DNA of 64,000 bases, from the NCBI RefSeq assembly GCF_030704535.1, contig NC_081817.1:4039501-4103500 (forward strand). The letters run 5' to 3'. Made by a program: the position numbers and the translations under genes. The notes under the pieces were generated by a model. That model made no database searches. It was not told the DNA's origin and was given only the letters and a program-made list of their open reading frames with translations. Positions 47,922 to 60,295 of the stretch are shown here, piece by piece. Position 1 is the first letter of the stretch; every line of letters begins with the position of its first letter. Source of the stretch: Vitis vinifera (lineage: Eukaryota; Streptophyta; Magnoliopsida; Vitales; Vitaceae).

Positions 47922-50430
47922 ATGCATCATAAAAGGAAGAGTATGCTTTGAGGGCTTTTTGTAGAAAATAATTAACAATGCAGTCCCAACTTTTCATGTT
48001 GCTCGGCTGTACTCATTTTAAAAATAATTACTTTTAGTACCTTCAAATAAAAACTTAAGAGGTTAATTTAAGGTTTAAGATAAAATTTTACTTTTTGCTG
48101 CTAAAACAAAATTATTTTATAAAAAGTGATAAATAAAAAATATAAAAAATTATAAAATGTTGAACTAATTTGGAGCTCATTTGACTGTGTGATTAAAAAT
48201 TATTTTTTTATTTTTAAAAATAGAAAATCATCTTTAAAAATTCATCATATTGTTTAATTGTTATGTTCTATTTTATGGTTTTTAAAAACAAAGTGAAATA
48301 GAATATAATTTTCAAAGAATAAAGGCTTGTGTTTTTTAAAATAGTTTTTGTTGTTTTTAGTAATAAAATTGAGGAGTTTGTTTCAATTTGTTTCATGATG
48401 CATTTCTTGAGGGTTGTTCTTTGTGTGTATTTTTTGTGTTCTCCATATTGCTTTTGATGATTTTTTTTGTTTAATTAATAGTATAAAAAACATAGAAAAC
48501 AACTTTAGATTGTTCTTAACATGAGAATATAGAGAATAACATTGAAAACATGAAGAACAATGCCAAATGCCTTTTTCAGTGTTTTTTGTTTTATAAAATA
48601 GAAAACAATTTTTGGAAGCACTTTCAAAACATCCCCTAAGTATGAGTTATTTTCAAAAAAATTTAAAATAAAATAAAAATATAGAGAAATAAAAAAAAAA
48701 ACAAATAAAATTGATTATCATTTTTTTCTCCTCTCCACGATCCAATACCAATATGAAAAAAAAAAATCTTCAAATATGATATTATTTTGAATTAGTTGTA
48801 TTTAATTTTTTTTTAACTTCTCTAAAAATTTTCATTAAGCAAATAAGTTTTAAATCAAACCATACTTGATACATAAAATTTATTAATTTTTAAAAATAAT
48901 TTAAAACTCAAAAATCGATTTAATTAATACTCCAAAGTCATGAAACTCAATAACATTAGAAAGTCATGGACTAAAACTCAATTTGAATGAATTAATTAGC
49001 TAGTTTCTGCTTTGCATGTAATCATATTTTGCAAAATTTCACTAGGAAAATAAACTTCAAATAAAGCAACATTTAATATATTGGATTCGTTAATAAGTTT
49101 AATAATTTTTAAAGATAACTTGATACTCAAATAGTGAACCAATTAAAACTAGAAATTTATAGATAAAAATTGATTTATAATGATTTGATTGTTTCTCTTC
49201 TCCCTAAAATAATTTTTATTTTTATTTTTTATTAAACAAATAAACTCCAAATAAAATAAGACTTAATGCATTAAATGTATTAATTAACAAGTTAAGTAAT
49301 TTTAAAAATAATTTGAAACTTAAATGGTATTCCAATAAATACCATATTTTATTATTTTTGAGTTTTTCTTAATATTTTTATGATTTTTTTTAATCAATTT
49401 TTATTCACTGATATTTTTTGTTAAAATATCTATGATATTTCTCCGTTATATCCGATATATTGGTAAAATCTAAATACCGATATATTCATAATTATCAATA
49501 TTTTTCATAATTGATATTAATATCTATATTTCACTAAAAAATATTTATTTTTTAATTTACTTGTAATTACACAAATATTTTCATTTTTTTTATAAGAATT
49601 GAATTGAATTAAATTAATATTATATAAATTGAATTCATAATATTTTATAAAACAACTTATCCAAGATTGTTATTTTTTATTTTTTAAAATATGTTTTTAA
49701 AAACAACTAACCAAACACACTTAAATTTATAAAATACTAAAAAACTGTTTTTGTTCTTTAACTTAAAAACAAATTTTAAAAACAAATATAATAATAAAAA
49801 ATGATGAAATAGACCCTTATTTTTTTATTTTTTTATTTTGACACGCTTCTTCTTCTGTGTTTTTGAAAAAAAAATTGATAGTCACTTCTATCTAAAATGA
49901 AAAGAACTCTTTGGGTCTTATTTTAGAAAGATAATAACTTCTAAAAATTATTTCAAATAATAGAGATATTAAGGTAAGTTTATATATATACTTTTTATAT
50001 TAAAGGTACTATATTTTATATAAAAGTTATCATTATTTTTTATTTTTAAAAATGTAGAGTGAGAAATATATCTGAATACTTACAATAATTTGAATATATT
50101 TCTTATTTTTTTATTTTTATAAATAAAAATAATAATAACTTCTATATAAAATAGGAGAAGTTTGAAAAATTACAAATTAGCAAGTATAAGAGGATTAATA
50201 TTACATCCATCCCCATTGACAAATGAATGATTTACCCATTCACTAGGGTTTCTTTTTAATAGAATATATAACCAGTCATGAAAAAAATCACCGGTTTTGC
50301 TCGGTGGGCTGGGAATGCCGATCTTATCGATTTATCTAGAAAATTATAATGATTTTAAAATTGATTATAAAGAGTTTTAGTATCCCAAATTTTAGAATTA
50401 TTGAAAAAGGGTTTTAAGTACAGAAGATAA
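47922..50430. other. AT-rich flank between units B and C
   Basis: No gene. 47,922-49,350 is the flank shared with unit A. The rest is low-complexity DNA. Confidence 0.5.
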
Positions 50431-50568
50431 GGAATGCATAGCTTGACACTGACATAGCCGAAATCCAAACGAAAAACCATACAGTAAACAAAAAACAACC
50501 CTCAAAACTCACGGCCACTCCGGCTGTCTCATCATTCTTGTAAAAATTTAAGTGCATGTACGTAATTC

Positions 50569-51024
50569 TCAACCAGAAATATCGATAGCCTTGACATCGG
50601 GTTTCTTGACCTCTGCCTTGGGAACAGTAACAGTAAGAACACCATTCTCCATGGCAGCCTTCACCTCCTCCACCTTCACATTCTCCGGCAACCTGAACCG
50701 CCTCATGAACTGGCCGCTGCTGCGCTCCACTCGGTGCCACTTGTCATTCTTCTCCTCCTTCTCAACACTCCTATCTCCACTGATCTGCAAAATCCTCCCT
50801 TCCTCAACCTCCACCTTTACTTCCTCTTTCTTTACCCCAGGAAGATCGGCCTTGAAGACGTGGGCCTCCGGTGTCTCCTTCCAATCAATGCGAGTGTTCG
50901 CGAACGACGCCGTTTCTCCGGGAACCGATAGAGCACCGCCGATGAATGGGAAGTCCTGGAATGGATCCCACAGGTCGAACATGTTGTTCCGTCGACCGCC
51001 GAAGAAGCTTGGAATTAAAGACAT
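50569..51024 (-). CDS. Cytosolic class I small heat shock protein, copy C
   Basis: An intronless 151-residue frame with the N-arm [20 protein letters not shown] and the alpha-crystallin domain at about 45-136. It also has the conserved FRLPENVK segment (110-117), GVLTVTVPK (129-136 region) and the terminal I-D-I motif (147-149). It acts as a holdase chaperone in the cytosol, by family knowledge. An in-frame extension of 23 codons exists upstream, but it begins at GTG, not ATG, and lies in the normal 5' UTR, so the ATG at 51,024 is the start. The 3' UTR holds the shared TTGACACTGACATAGCC motif near 50,441. Copy C is the closest relative of the broken copy B. Confidence 0.95.
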   Translation of the reverse strand: MSLIPSFFGGRRNNMFDLWDPFQDFPFIGGALSVPGETASFANTRIDWKETPEAHVFKADLPGVKKEEVKVEVEEGRILQISGDRSVEKEEKNDKWHRVERSSGQFMRRFRLPENVKVEEVKAAMENGVLTVTVPKAEVKKPDVKAIDISG

Positions 51025-51130
51025 TTTCTGAAAGCTTGTCGCAGGAGAGAGTGACGGAACTGGAATATTGAATTGGTTATGAGAAGTCAACACCTTTTGC
51101 TATGGTACTGGTCGAAGAAAGTTCACTTGG

Positions 51131-51295
51131 ATATTTTATAGGGGGGACGAGGGTAATTTCGTCAAATTATGTAGTAGATTTCAGATGCTTCAAGAAGATA
51201 GAGAAGTATCTAGAGAGACCGGTTATAACGCAATGATGCGCGAGTACAAATATCGGAATACTCGCGACATGGTGTTGCTCGAAATCTCTGGAAAA
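51131..51295 (-). promoter_or_regulatory. Heat-shock promoter of copy C
   Basis: On the minus strand: TATA-like TATAAAATAT (51,131-51,140), the palindrome around 51,238-51,266 (one arm starts GCGCGAGTA instead of TCGCGAGTA), and HSE TTCcaGAGatTTCgaG at 51,278-51,295. Confidence 0.7.
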
Positions 51296-51899
51296 CGCGG
51301 GACAACTGCAAAATCCATCCTTTCGGATAGCAGTACACATGGGCCTAAAGTGGTTAGCCCATATCCATATTCCGTAAATCCAAGCCCAGGTTATAAATAT
51401 CTTAAAATGCATGGTAAAAGGGAAGTGTATGCTTTGAGGACTTTATGTGAAAATAATTAACAATGCAGGCCCCGCTTTCATGTTCCACCTTATTTAAAAA
51501 GATAGCCTTACATGATCCACCATAATTCATGTTTAGTATACATCACATATATTAACATATTTTAAGGCATTTATCATGAGAAATCCATCATGAGAGTGAT
51601 AACAAATCGTTCCTCTAATTAGAAGGTAATGCACTACAACTTTTATTGTATTGTCCAAATTTATGAACTAATTGTGAATAACTTATTTATTTACAAAAAA
51701 ACCTATGACTTATATCATTTGTGTAATTTCAAATGTATCCAAATCATGTACAATGTAAAAAATATGAGTTGAATGCTTAAATTAATGTCGACGTATAGAA
51801 ATAATAACAAAATAACAATCAAGTTCAACTTTATTATATCATGTCTTGCTTTCTTAATCCCAACATAGGCAATAATAACAATTTATCACATGTCTCATT

Positions 51900-52801
51900 G
51901 AAAAACACAGTTATGAAATTCCAATTAAAGATCTTGACCCTTTACATTATTTTCTTGGTGTGGAGATTAAATATTTAGATAGAAGAACATTTCTTTCTCA
52001 ACAAAGATATATGCATGATCTACTTTCAAGAACTAAAATGCTTGACAATAATCCCATTCCCATACCTCAAGTTCTTGCAAACAAGCCTTTTCTTTTAGAC
52101 AATGTCTTAACCGATGCTATTGCTTTCCAAAGTATTGTCAGAATCCTTTAATACTTGACTTTCATGTGGTTGGATATTATTCATACCGTTAATTGGGTAT
52201 GTCAATATTTTTATAACCTTGTTATGACTCACTTGAAGGTTGTAAAGTGCATCTTAAGATACCTTAAGGGAACCCAATACTTTGGTTTATATCATCTTTC
52301 CATCAGTTCAATATCTTTTTATGGGTTTAGTGATGTTGATTAGGTAGGTCGTCCCATTATAAGAAGGAGCACCATTGGTTATTGTGTATTTATTAGAGCA
52401 AGTTACATCTTTTGGTGTTCAAAGAAACAACCAAAGGTTGCTAGCTTGAGCATCGAGGCATAAAAATGCTCTATGACCTTTTTCACTACGGAGTTAACTT
52501 GAATTACTTATTTGCTATGAGATATTAGTGTCCATCTCTAAACCACCACAATTATTTTGCAACAATGTTAGTCTCTTTACTTGTCCATTAACTTTATGTT
52601 TCATGTTTGTTTTAAATATATTGAGTTTAATAATCATTTTGTACGAGATGAAGTTGTTATAAGCATTCTTGTCACTTGTTATGTTTCCACGCATTCTTAA
52701 TTTGCAGATATTATTACCAAATCTTTATCACATGATATCTTTACTATGTTTTGCGACAAGCGAGACATCCATATTCATTCCCACTCTAACTTGAGGGGGC
52801 A
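51900..52801 (+). pseudogene. Copia polyprotein tail remnant (RT end and RNase H)
   Basis: Plus-strand frames give DPLHYFLGVEI, FLSQQRYMHDLL, VKCILRYLKGTQYFGL, RRSTIGYCVFI, WCSKKQPKVA and ADIITKSL, in Copia order, with several stops. The catalytic YVDD region is already missing, so the element is 5' truncated at about 51,900. A polypurine tract (TTGAGGGGGCA) precedes the LTR. Confidence 0.8.
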
Positions 52802-53058
52802 TGTTAAAGGAGATATACCACATAAAGGGTAAGAACACACACAAAAGGTAAGAGCCCTCTCATTAATATTTTCATAAATATAGAGAAATCAAATATTGGT
52901 AATATTTGATTTTTACAATACTTGATTCTCCTAATTTTAGGATATTTTCCTTAATGTATTTTTGTTAGGAATATGTTTTATTTCTTTCATTGTATACTCA
53001 TCTATATTTTTGCATAAAGTTCCGACGGAAGTAATAGAAATTATAACTTCCATTAACA
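52802..53058 (+). repeat. 3' LTR of the Copia remnant (257 bp)
   Basis: It begins TGTTAAAGGAG directly after the polypurine tract and ends CCATTAACA, giving TGTTAA/TTAACA inverted termini. A TATA-like TCATAAATATAG lies near 52,873. Confidence 0.65.
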
Positions 53059-53403
53059 AAATACACCAAGCTTTACATTCTAATGATTGGAAGTGTATTT
53101 ATTTAATGTAATTTAAATTTTTTATTTTTTTAAATAGGTATTTAACAATTTTTTTTAAAATCAATATAAAAAATTTGAAATTTTACTTGAAATGATTTCG
53201 ATAATTACTTGATAAGTGACTATTGATATCTCTATAAAAAAATAATATCATAATATTTTTAATTTTATATTAAATACTAAGGATTCATCTTAATACATTT
53301 CTTTATTTATGTAAAATTTGCTTTTTTTTTTCTTTTTTTATAATTAAATCTTTCATATATCTATATAACATTAATAGTTATTGTAAGAGTAATTTTATAT
53401 GAG

Positions 53404-53882
53404 TAAGGATGATAATGAGATAAGTTTTTTCGGGTACCTGTCTGACCCCTATCCTAATGGGGCAATTACAAAATTTAAATAAACTGGTTTGAGATTTTTT
53501 TAAAATACTCGGGATGGGTTTAGGGTGGATTGAGTGTTACCTTGTCCTGCCTTGCCCTCTCCGATTATATATAAAATTAATTTAATTTAATTTTTATTTT
53601 CCTATTTTTAATAATAATAATAATAATTTCAATAAAATAAGTTATAAAAATTATAATGTTTTATTTATTTATAAAATAAATTAATTTTTAATGTAATTAA
53701 AAAATGTAAAAATAATTTTTTTTAAAATTTATTATTATTTAAAAAAAAAAAAAAAGTTAAACTCCCTACCGTCTCACCCTATTTAAATTTTTAAATGCAA
53801 AGGGGATGAAAATTATTTTAAATAAATGAGGTGAGGTTGGGATGGGGTGACCTGTCTTGAACTCACCCCATTGACATCCTTA
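53404..53882. mobile_element. TIR element, about 480 bp, with ATGAG direct repeats
   Basis: The termini TAAGGATGATAATG and CATTGACATCCTTA are inverted repeats with two mismatches. ATGAG flanks both sides (53,399-53,403 and 53,883-53,887). The interior has GGGATGGG/CCCTATCC-type words common in a plant dispersed repeat. No transposase is seen. Confidence 0.6.
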
Positions 53883-53887
53883 ATGAG

Positions 53888-55072
53888 AGGTTATTGAAAA
53901 TAGATGATTTTAGAATTCATTTCTTTGAATTTCTTTTCTTGGTTTTTATTTTTATTTTTTATCTTTCTTTTACAATATTGTAGATCCCCTCTCTTCACCT
54001 CTTGGATATTTTTATAATTTGAAACAAGAGGGCATGATGACAGCCTGGGAGAGTGAAAAAAACTTCCTATTTTTTTAAGGGAGGGGAGAGGGGGGGAGGG
54101 GGACCTTCTTATGCAGAAAGGAACAGCACAGGACGTGTGGCAAGAGGGAATGGCTGCCCATGAAAGTGGTTGCAAGGCCATGCTTGTTGAGGGGGAAACA
54201 GGGGAGTGGGTATAGCGGAGACAGGGGGTTTTCAGAAGGGCAAGGGGCCGGGCTGCAGGAGGAGGTTGAGAGCTTCAGGGGGCTTTCCTGGAGGCGAAAC
54301 ACCCAGAAAGAGGGCAAAGAGCTCCGGAAGGGGAAATGGGAGGTATGGTTACCATGGATCCTTGGGTTTACTTTGTCGGTATATAGTCTCGTTATTTTCC
54401 TCTTAATCGTTTATGTGGATTATCTGATTATATGATTAGTTTCCTAGTTCATGCTTGAGTTATTGGTTCAATATTGGATGTTTTGAGAGCAATGCAGCTC
54501 TGTTTTAGCTTCATCATCTATTATGCAGGAGTCTTGCTCTGTTTTCATTTTCATGAGACGCCCTCAGGTTCGCCCGCACATAGTTGAATCCATTGATCAA
54601 AACGTGAAGCATGATTTGGGTTGCTTTATTTTGCTTTGACAATTTATGCTCTGTCTTGGTGTTTAGACTTTCCTCTGTTCTTGAGGTCTTACCTTGTCAC
54701 ATATCAGTGCACAACTTGCCACCATACTTCGCCTCTCGACACCCATTTTCTTTACCATGCTCATCATCCACCCCTGGTACCCACACAGTCACCACTCCAG
54801 TATATCCAACGCCATGCACTATTCGTCAAGCCTCATGCACGTTGAATCCATCTTTCTTCGCACCCATCACCCTTCAAATCGCCATTTTCCATCACTCATA
54901 CCCATCCCCCTCATTGCCCACGGTTGCACTTAACACTCAAACCTACAAACCCATTTATCACTCCCCTCCACGTACCATCCATGCACACGGCCATCTTCAC
55001 CCCCCCTATTTCCGTCGACATTTTTTTTTTGTTTGTTTCTCTCTTTCCTTTTCCTGGGCTTCTTCTCCGGCG
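53888..55072. other. GC-richer region upstream of the glutaredoxin pseudogene
   Basis: Open frames on both strands are long because the DNA is C-rich, but they are low-complexity Pro/His/Ser sequences without homology I can recognise. It may be the former 5' region of the pseudogene or part of a retrotransposon. Confidence 0.35.
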
Positions 55073-55470
55073 ATGCAAGGTGCGCGGTGTCTCCGGAGGT
55101 TAATGCAAGATGGCGTCCACCTGGAGCTTCCCGTCACCACCACCTCTCCGCTGGCTGTCGGCGCCATTGAGTCAGCCAAGATGAGGATCCTGTGCCTCGT
55201 CTCCGAGAACCCCTGTCATCATCTTCAGCCGCCGCCCCCCCCTCCCCCCTCCTCTTTGCTGCGTGCGCCGCGTCAATGAAGCGCTTGCTCTCCTCACCTT
55301 CGACGTCACCAGCTCTCATGGCCATCTCCTCTCTCAACCATTCGTCATCGTTCCCGCAGTCTTCACCGGTGGCGCGCGCTTCAAGGCCCTGGAGGGCCTC
55401 GTGGCCTTCCCCACTCAGCGGCCACCTCGCCTTTCGTCAGGCTGGCGGTAGGAAGCTTCGTCTGAGGGTG
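55073..55470 (+). pseudogene. CC-type (ROXY-like) glutaredoxin pseudogene
   Basis: From the ATG at 55,073 the frame reads MQGARC, LMQDGVHLEL and LVSENP, the start of a plant CC-type glutaredoxin. At about 55,210 the frame shifts: PVIIFSR continues one frame over. The redox-site region is replaced by a Pro-rich C-run (55,235-55,252) before CCVRRV. PAVFTGGARFKALEGLVA (the family GGxxxGGLExLVA region) follows, then a second shift into LSGHLAF. CC-type glutaredoxins are intronless, about 100-150 residues, and partner TGA transcription factors; the length here fits. The frameshifts and the lost Cys-Cys-x-Cys context make a working protein very unlikely. Confidence 0.7.
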
Positions 55471-55679
55471 ATGCCCAGGTGGAGAAGTGGGCTGTGATGG
55501 AGTTTGGAGCCTTGGGCTTGCCCATGGTGACGGATATGGGCTTGAGTTGGAGCCCAGCCCAAGCATGTTGATGGAGGGCCTCATGCTCTCCATGCCAGCC
55601 ACCCTCATGGCCCATGTCCATATTGAGTTAGCCCATTTGGCTGCTTCAATTCTAAATAAATCTTTAAGCCTCTAATCTT

Positions 55680-57961
55680 CGTAATTTATTAATTAATTAA
55701 TTTATTTATTCATTTTTATTTTTATCTTATTTCATTTTTACCTACTTTTTTAACTTAAAATAATTTATATTTCACCTTCCCTTCTTTAGTTATGTCTAAT
55801 CATCATATATGAAAATTTTTATATAATTAATTTATATTGGTCTCAATGAATTTACTACATTCCAAATTTTAAATCCCATTTTCAAAACTTATGTCTTTAA
55901 GCCATTTATCTTCGCTTAAATATTATGTTTGTTAATTAGTATTATTATTCCTTATTTATTTAAAAATCTCAACTACTCAAGTTCAATTTTTCAAAATCCG
56001 ACTTTCAAATTTAGCTTTCAACCCCAGAAATTTCACTATTCACTTTTATTCATTTAAATATTACGTTTGTTAATTAGTATTATTTATTCATTTCAAAAAT
56101 TTCAACCATTAGAGTCTAATCCTTCAAAAGTACGACTCCCGAATTTAATTTTCGATCTCAAAATTCCCACTATTCGCTTTCGTTCGCTTAAATGTTATGT
56201 TTGTGAATTACTATTATTATTCCATATTTATTTAAAAATTTTCAATCATTCAAGTTCAATTCCTCATAATCCGACTTCCAAATTTAGCTTTCAACCCCAA
56301 AAATTCCACTATTCACACTATTTGCTTTTGTTCGCTTAAATATTATGTTTGTTAATTAGTATTATTATTCCCTATTTATTTAAAAATCTCAATCACTCAA
56401 GTTTAATTCTTCAAAATCCGCCTTCCAAATTTGACTTCCAACCTTAGAAATTCCACTATTCACTTTTATTCATTTAAATGTTATGTTTGTTAAATGTTAT
56501 AATTAGCTTCCAACCCCAAAAGAATTTTTCAATCATTAAAGTTCAATTATTTAAAAATCTGACTTCCAAATTAAAATTTCCAATCTCTAAAATTCTATTT
56601 TTCGCAATCATTTACCTAATATTTATTATCTCGTTATCGCTATTATTCCTTTCATTTACTTATTCACTTATCTACTTATTTAAAATCTCTAAATTCCATT
56701 TCCAATTTCCAAAATTCTCATCTTCGTAATAATTTATCCAAACATTATTATTTTCGTTATTTTATCCATTTATTTATTCGCTCGTTCATTTATTTGAAAT
56801 TCCATCCCTAAGTAATTAATTAAATTTCCAATCCCTAAGTTCAATTTCCAATTTTCGAGATCCTAACTATCACGATTATTTATTCAATCATTATTATTTC
56901 GTCATCATTATTCCATTCATTTATTCATTCACTTATTCATTTATTTAAAATTCCGACTTTAAATTATTCTTCAAAATTCCGATTTCCAAATTTAGTTCCC
57001 TGAAATTCCAATTTTCTAATTTCGAACTTAATTTTCAATTTCCAATACTCCAATTTTCGCATTTATTCCGTTACTTATTTATTATCATCATCATTATTAT
57101 CATTTGATTAATTTATTTCTAAAAATTATGCCTTCAAATGATTTCCAAGATTTTCCATTTTTTATAATTCAATTCCCATAATTTCTGCTCCTCAAATAAT
57201 TTTCAATTCTGATTTCTTTTAAAATTTAATTTCCAAAGTCCCAATTTTTGTAATTTAAATTTTTTTAAAAATCCTGAACTCTCAAATAATTTTCAAAAAT
57301 TCCCACCTCTTTCAAATTTAATTTCTAAAATTCTCATTCTTACATTTAATTTCTAAAAGTCTGATTTTCAAATGATACCTAAAACTCCAATTTTCAAATA
57401 ATCTCTAAGATTCCAATTTTCCAATAAATTTCAAAAATCCAGTTTTTCCTCGAACTGTTTTAATTTTTGTTTGGTGATGCATGTAATGTGTTTTGTGCTC
57501 TTTATTGTACACTGACCCCATTTTTTTGATAGCACATTGCTCATTCATAGCCCAGGTACGCATCCACTCCCATTCTGGTCATTCTCTATGCATGCTTTGA
57601 TTCCTATATGTGCATGATCGATTTGAATATCTATTGACTTTTTTATTGATTGCCGCGTCAGCTCCATTTTATTAGTAGATACCCAACTTTAAGGACTTAG
57701 AGAGGTGTACGGTCTTTACCATACATTCTCGATAAGTAACCTAACCTTTGAGCCCGATCTGGTTTTTCACAGACTATTTTTTCCAAAATAAGGAGTCACG
57801 CTTAGGGTTTTCTTTTTTATTTTGTTTACCTTTTTAAAAATAAAACAAAAGTAAGTGGTGACTCCAAGTCATTTCTTTTTTAATAAATAAAAATCATTTT
57901 CAAATAAAAATCGAGCTTGCCATCGAGTGGAAAACGCATGAGCTGAAATGCAGGGTCCACA
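55680..57961 (+). mobile_element. Long Gypsy-type LTR (solo or truncated)
   Basis: The 3' part (57,470-57,961) has the word order of long LTRs from large plant Gypsy elements: a GACTTAGAGAGGTGTACGGT stretch, CGATAAGTAACCTAACC, CCAAAATAAGGAGTCAC, AGGGTTTTCTTTTTATT, then AAGTGGTGACTCCAAGTC. It ends ATGCAGGGTCCACA at about 57,961. The 5' part is T/C-rich and built of tandem repeats. No coding domain follows. The left border is not visible and could reach further left. Confidence 0.65.
55920..56500. repeat. Tandem repeat, unit about 140 bp, at least four copies
   Basis: The marker ATGTTTGTTAATTAGTATTA recurs at about 55,924, 56,060, 56,198, 56,345 and (partial) 56,483. Each is followed by TATTTAAAAAT, TCAAGTTCAAT and ATTCACTTTTATTC-like words. 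Spacing is 135-148 bp. More decayed copies seem to run on to about 57,000. Confidence 0.8.
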
Positions 57962-59565
57962 AATATATTATCAATATATTGCATTTTACCTTAATTTTTT
58001 AAATTCTATTTAAATTATGTTATAGCTTTGATATAGCTAGAAACTATAAAGTAAATAAGTAATTCTAAAATACTTATGTAGCCATAAGTTATATATCTTT
58101 TTATAACTAGAAGCTATAAAAAAAAAAAAAGTAAAATTGTTTTTTATAGTAAAAAGCTATTTAAAAATATTATGATTTCTCAACAAGAAGTTATAGAAAA
58201 AAATAATAATAACAATATATTATATGATTTCTAATGACCAAATATCACGTAGACAAGTTAATTTCGCATAATTTCTTATAGCTATAACCTTAGGTTATGA
58301 AATTTCCTCATTGTCACATGGTTTTCATAGCTTTAAACTATAAGAATTTCTCATCTTTGCATTTTTACATTGCTTTTATATATAATTTAATTAGAACCCT
58401 CTAAAAAATAATCTAGAAATAAAGCATCATACTTAAGAATATTTAAATAATAAAAAAAATCAAATAATTGTTTAGCTTCTAGTTAGGATAACAATTTAAG
58501 CATAGCTTCTAGCTAGTAATAAGTCGTTCTTTTTTTTTTTTTTGATATTTGTAATTTCAATATATAAATTTAATTTCTATATGCTATTCGCTTGTTGTAT
58601 GATTTTGTAATACTACATTTTTGTATATAAAATTTCACATTTTTTCATAATATAGAACTATTAGTTTAAATATATTCATAAAATTATTGTATCAACTTAT
58701 AGTCTGAAAATATATAAATTTTACATATTTTCATAAACTGAAATTATGAAGAAATTATGTGAGCTGTTCATTTATAAAAATTAAACTATTGGAATTCTTA
58801 ATTTACTACTATTTGTTACATCTCCCTTTATTTTTTGGATACTTTAACAGCATTTTCTTTCTATTTGAGAATATCTGATCTTTTAAACCAAATATTCACA
58901 AAACAAATTGGAATTTTCAGGGGCATGCGGCTTCTTAAAACTTGGGCTGGCCAATATCCCTATTCTATTGAGATGCCAATTTGGGCTGTGTTTGTACTGC
59001 CTCAACCCCAATTGGGCCGATACAGTTGAGCCCAATATGTAGTTTCTGCCTCTTTTAGTTTCCAATGTCCACATCCTTTATTGAAAGACACAAAATTTTG
59101 TATTGAAACACATCAGTACTGGCTCTGGTGATGAGTAAATGTGGTGCCATCGTTGAGTAATAGCTGAATCCATATGTTATGGGCTTGTTTAGAGAGTGGG
59201 CCTCTCGTATCATCCAGTGACCATGGGTTCTTGAATAATTCTCATTCCAGATTATATATCAAGTTAGAAAATTGGATTAGGCCCAATGGGCTGATCAAAT
59301 ATATTGCAACCTCAAAACTTAGATCAGATTCAAACTTTAAATAAGCCCAGCTCCAATCGCTTGTTCATGCCGACAATGAGTCAACCAATAGCATAGAACC
59401 AAACCTTTACATTTTATTATTAAGGAATAGTTGACTTGTACATAGTTTGACACTGACATAGCCAGAAATTCAAAAGAAAAAGTGAAAAACCATACAGTAG
59501 GGCAAAACCCTCAACACCCTCGGCCGCTCACATCATTCATTTATAAGTTTATGTGAATGTAATTC
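57962..59565. other. Flank of sHSP unit D
   Basis: No gene. 58,690-59,565 is the duplicated left flank shared with unit A. 58,020-58,500 repeats the words TAGCTTCTAGCTAT and TATAGCT. Confidence 0.5.
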
Positions 59566-60021
59566 TCAACCAGAAATGTCGATGGCCTTGACATCAGGTT
59601 TCTGGACCTCAGCCTTGGGAACAGTAACTGTAAGAACACCATTCTCCATGGCAGCCTTCACCTCATCCACCTTCACATTCTCCGGCAATCTGAACCGCCG
59701 CATGAACTTGCCGCTACTGCGCTCCACTCGGTGCCACTTGTCATTCTTCTCCTCCTTCTCAACACTCCTATCTCCACTGATCTGCAGAATCCTCCCTTCC
59801 TCAACCTCCACCTTCACTTCCTCTTTCTTTACCCCTGGAAGATCGGCCTTGAAGACGTGGGCTTCCGGGGTCTCCTTCCAATCAATGCGAGTGCTCGCAA
59901 ACGACGCCGTTTCCCCGGGAACCGATAGAGCACCGCCGGTGAATGGGAAGTCTTGGAATGGATCCCACAGGTCGAACGTGTTGTTCCGTCGACCGCCGAA
60001 GAAGCTTGGAATTAGAGACAT
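59566..60021 (-). CDS. Cytosolic class I small heat shock protein, copy D
   Basis: An intronless 151-residue frame, nearly identical to copy C. It differs by T15 (Met elsewhere), T28, S43, K105, D119 and Q140. The alpha-crystallin domain, the consensus I and II segments and the I-D-I C-terminal anchor are intact, so the chaperone should be functional. The 3' UTR motif TTTGACACTGACATAGCC lies near 59,447. Promoter elements lie at 60,131-60,295. The right flank ends about 250 bp before a Copia LTR. Confidence 0.95.
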   Translation of the reverse strand: MSLIPSFFGGRRNNTFDLWDPFQDFPFTGGALSVPGETASFASTRIDWKETPEAHVFKADLPGVKKEEVKVEVEEGRILQISGDRSVEKEEKNDKWHRVERSSGKFMRRFRLPENVKVDEVKAAMENGVLTVTVPKAEVQKPDVKAIDISG

Positions 60022-60130
60022 TTTCTGAAAGTTTGTCGCAAGAGAGAGTGACGGAATTGGAATATTGAATTGCGTAATGAGAAATCAACACCTGTTGCTG
60101 TGGTACTGGTTGAAGAAAGTTCAGACTAAG

Positions 60131-60295
60131 ATATTTATAGTGGCAGACGAGGGTAGTTTCGTCAAATTGTGTAGTGCATTCCGGATGCTTCAGGAAGATA
60201 GGGAAGTATCTAGACAGACCGGATATAACGCATGATGTCGCGAGTACAAATATCGGAATACTCGCGACATGGTGTTGCTCGAAATCTCTGGAAAA
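60131..60295 (-). promoter_or_regulatory. Heat-shock promoter of copy D
   Basis: On the minus strand: TATA box CTATAAATAT (60,131-60,140), the perfect palindrome TCGCGAGTA/TACTCGCGA (60,238-60,267), and HSE TTCcaGAGatTTCgaG (60,278-60,295). Confidence 0.75.

Noticed and set aside
51025..51093. 23-codon N-terminal extension of sHSP copy C
   Set aside because: It starts at GTG and corresponds to the 5' UTR of copies A, B and D; the family starts at MSLIP.
54611..55072. Upstream part of a 222-codon open frame reaching into the glutaredoxin pseudogene
   Set aside because: Low-complexity Pro/His/Ser sequence with no glutaredoxin similarity. Only the part from 55,073 matches the family.
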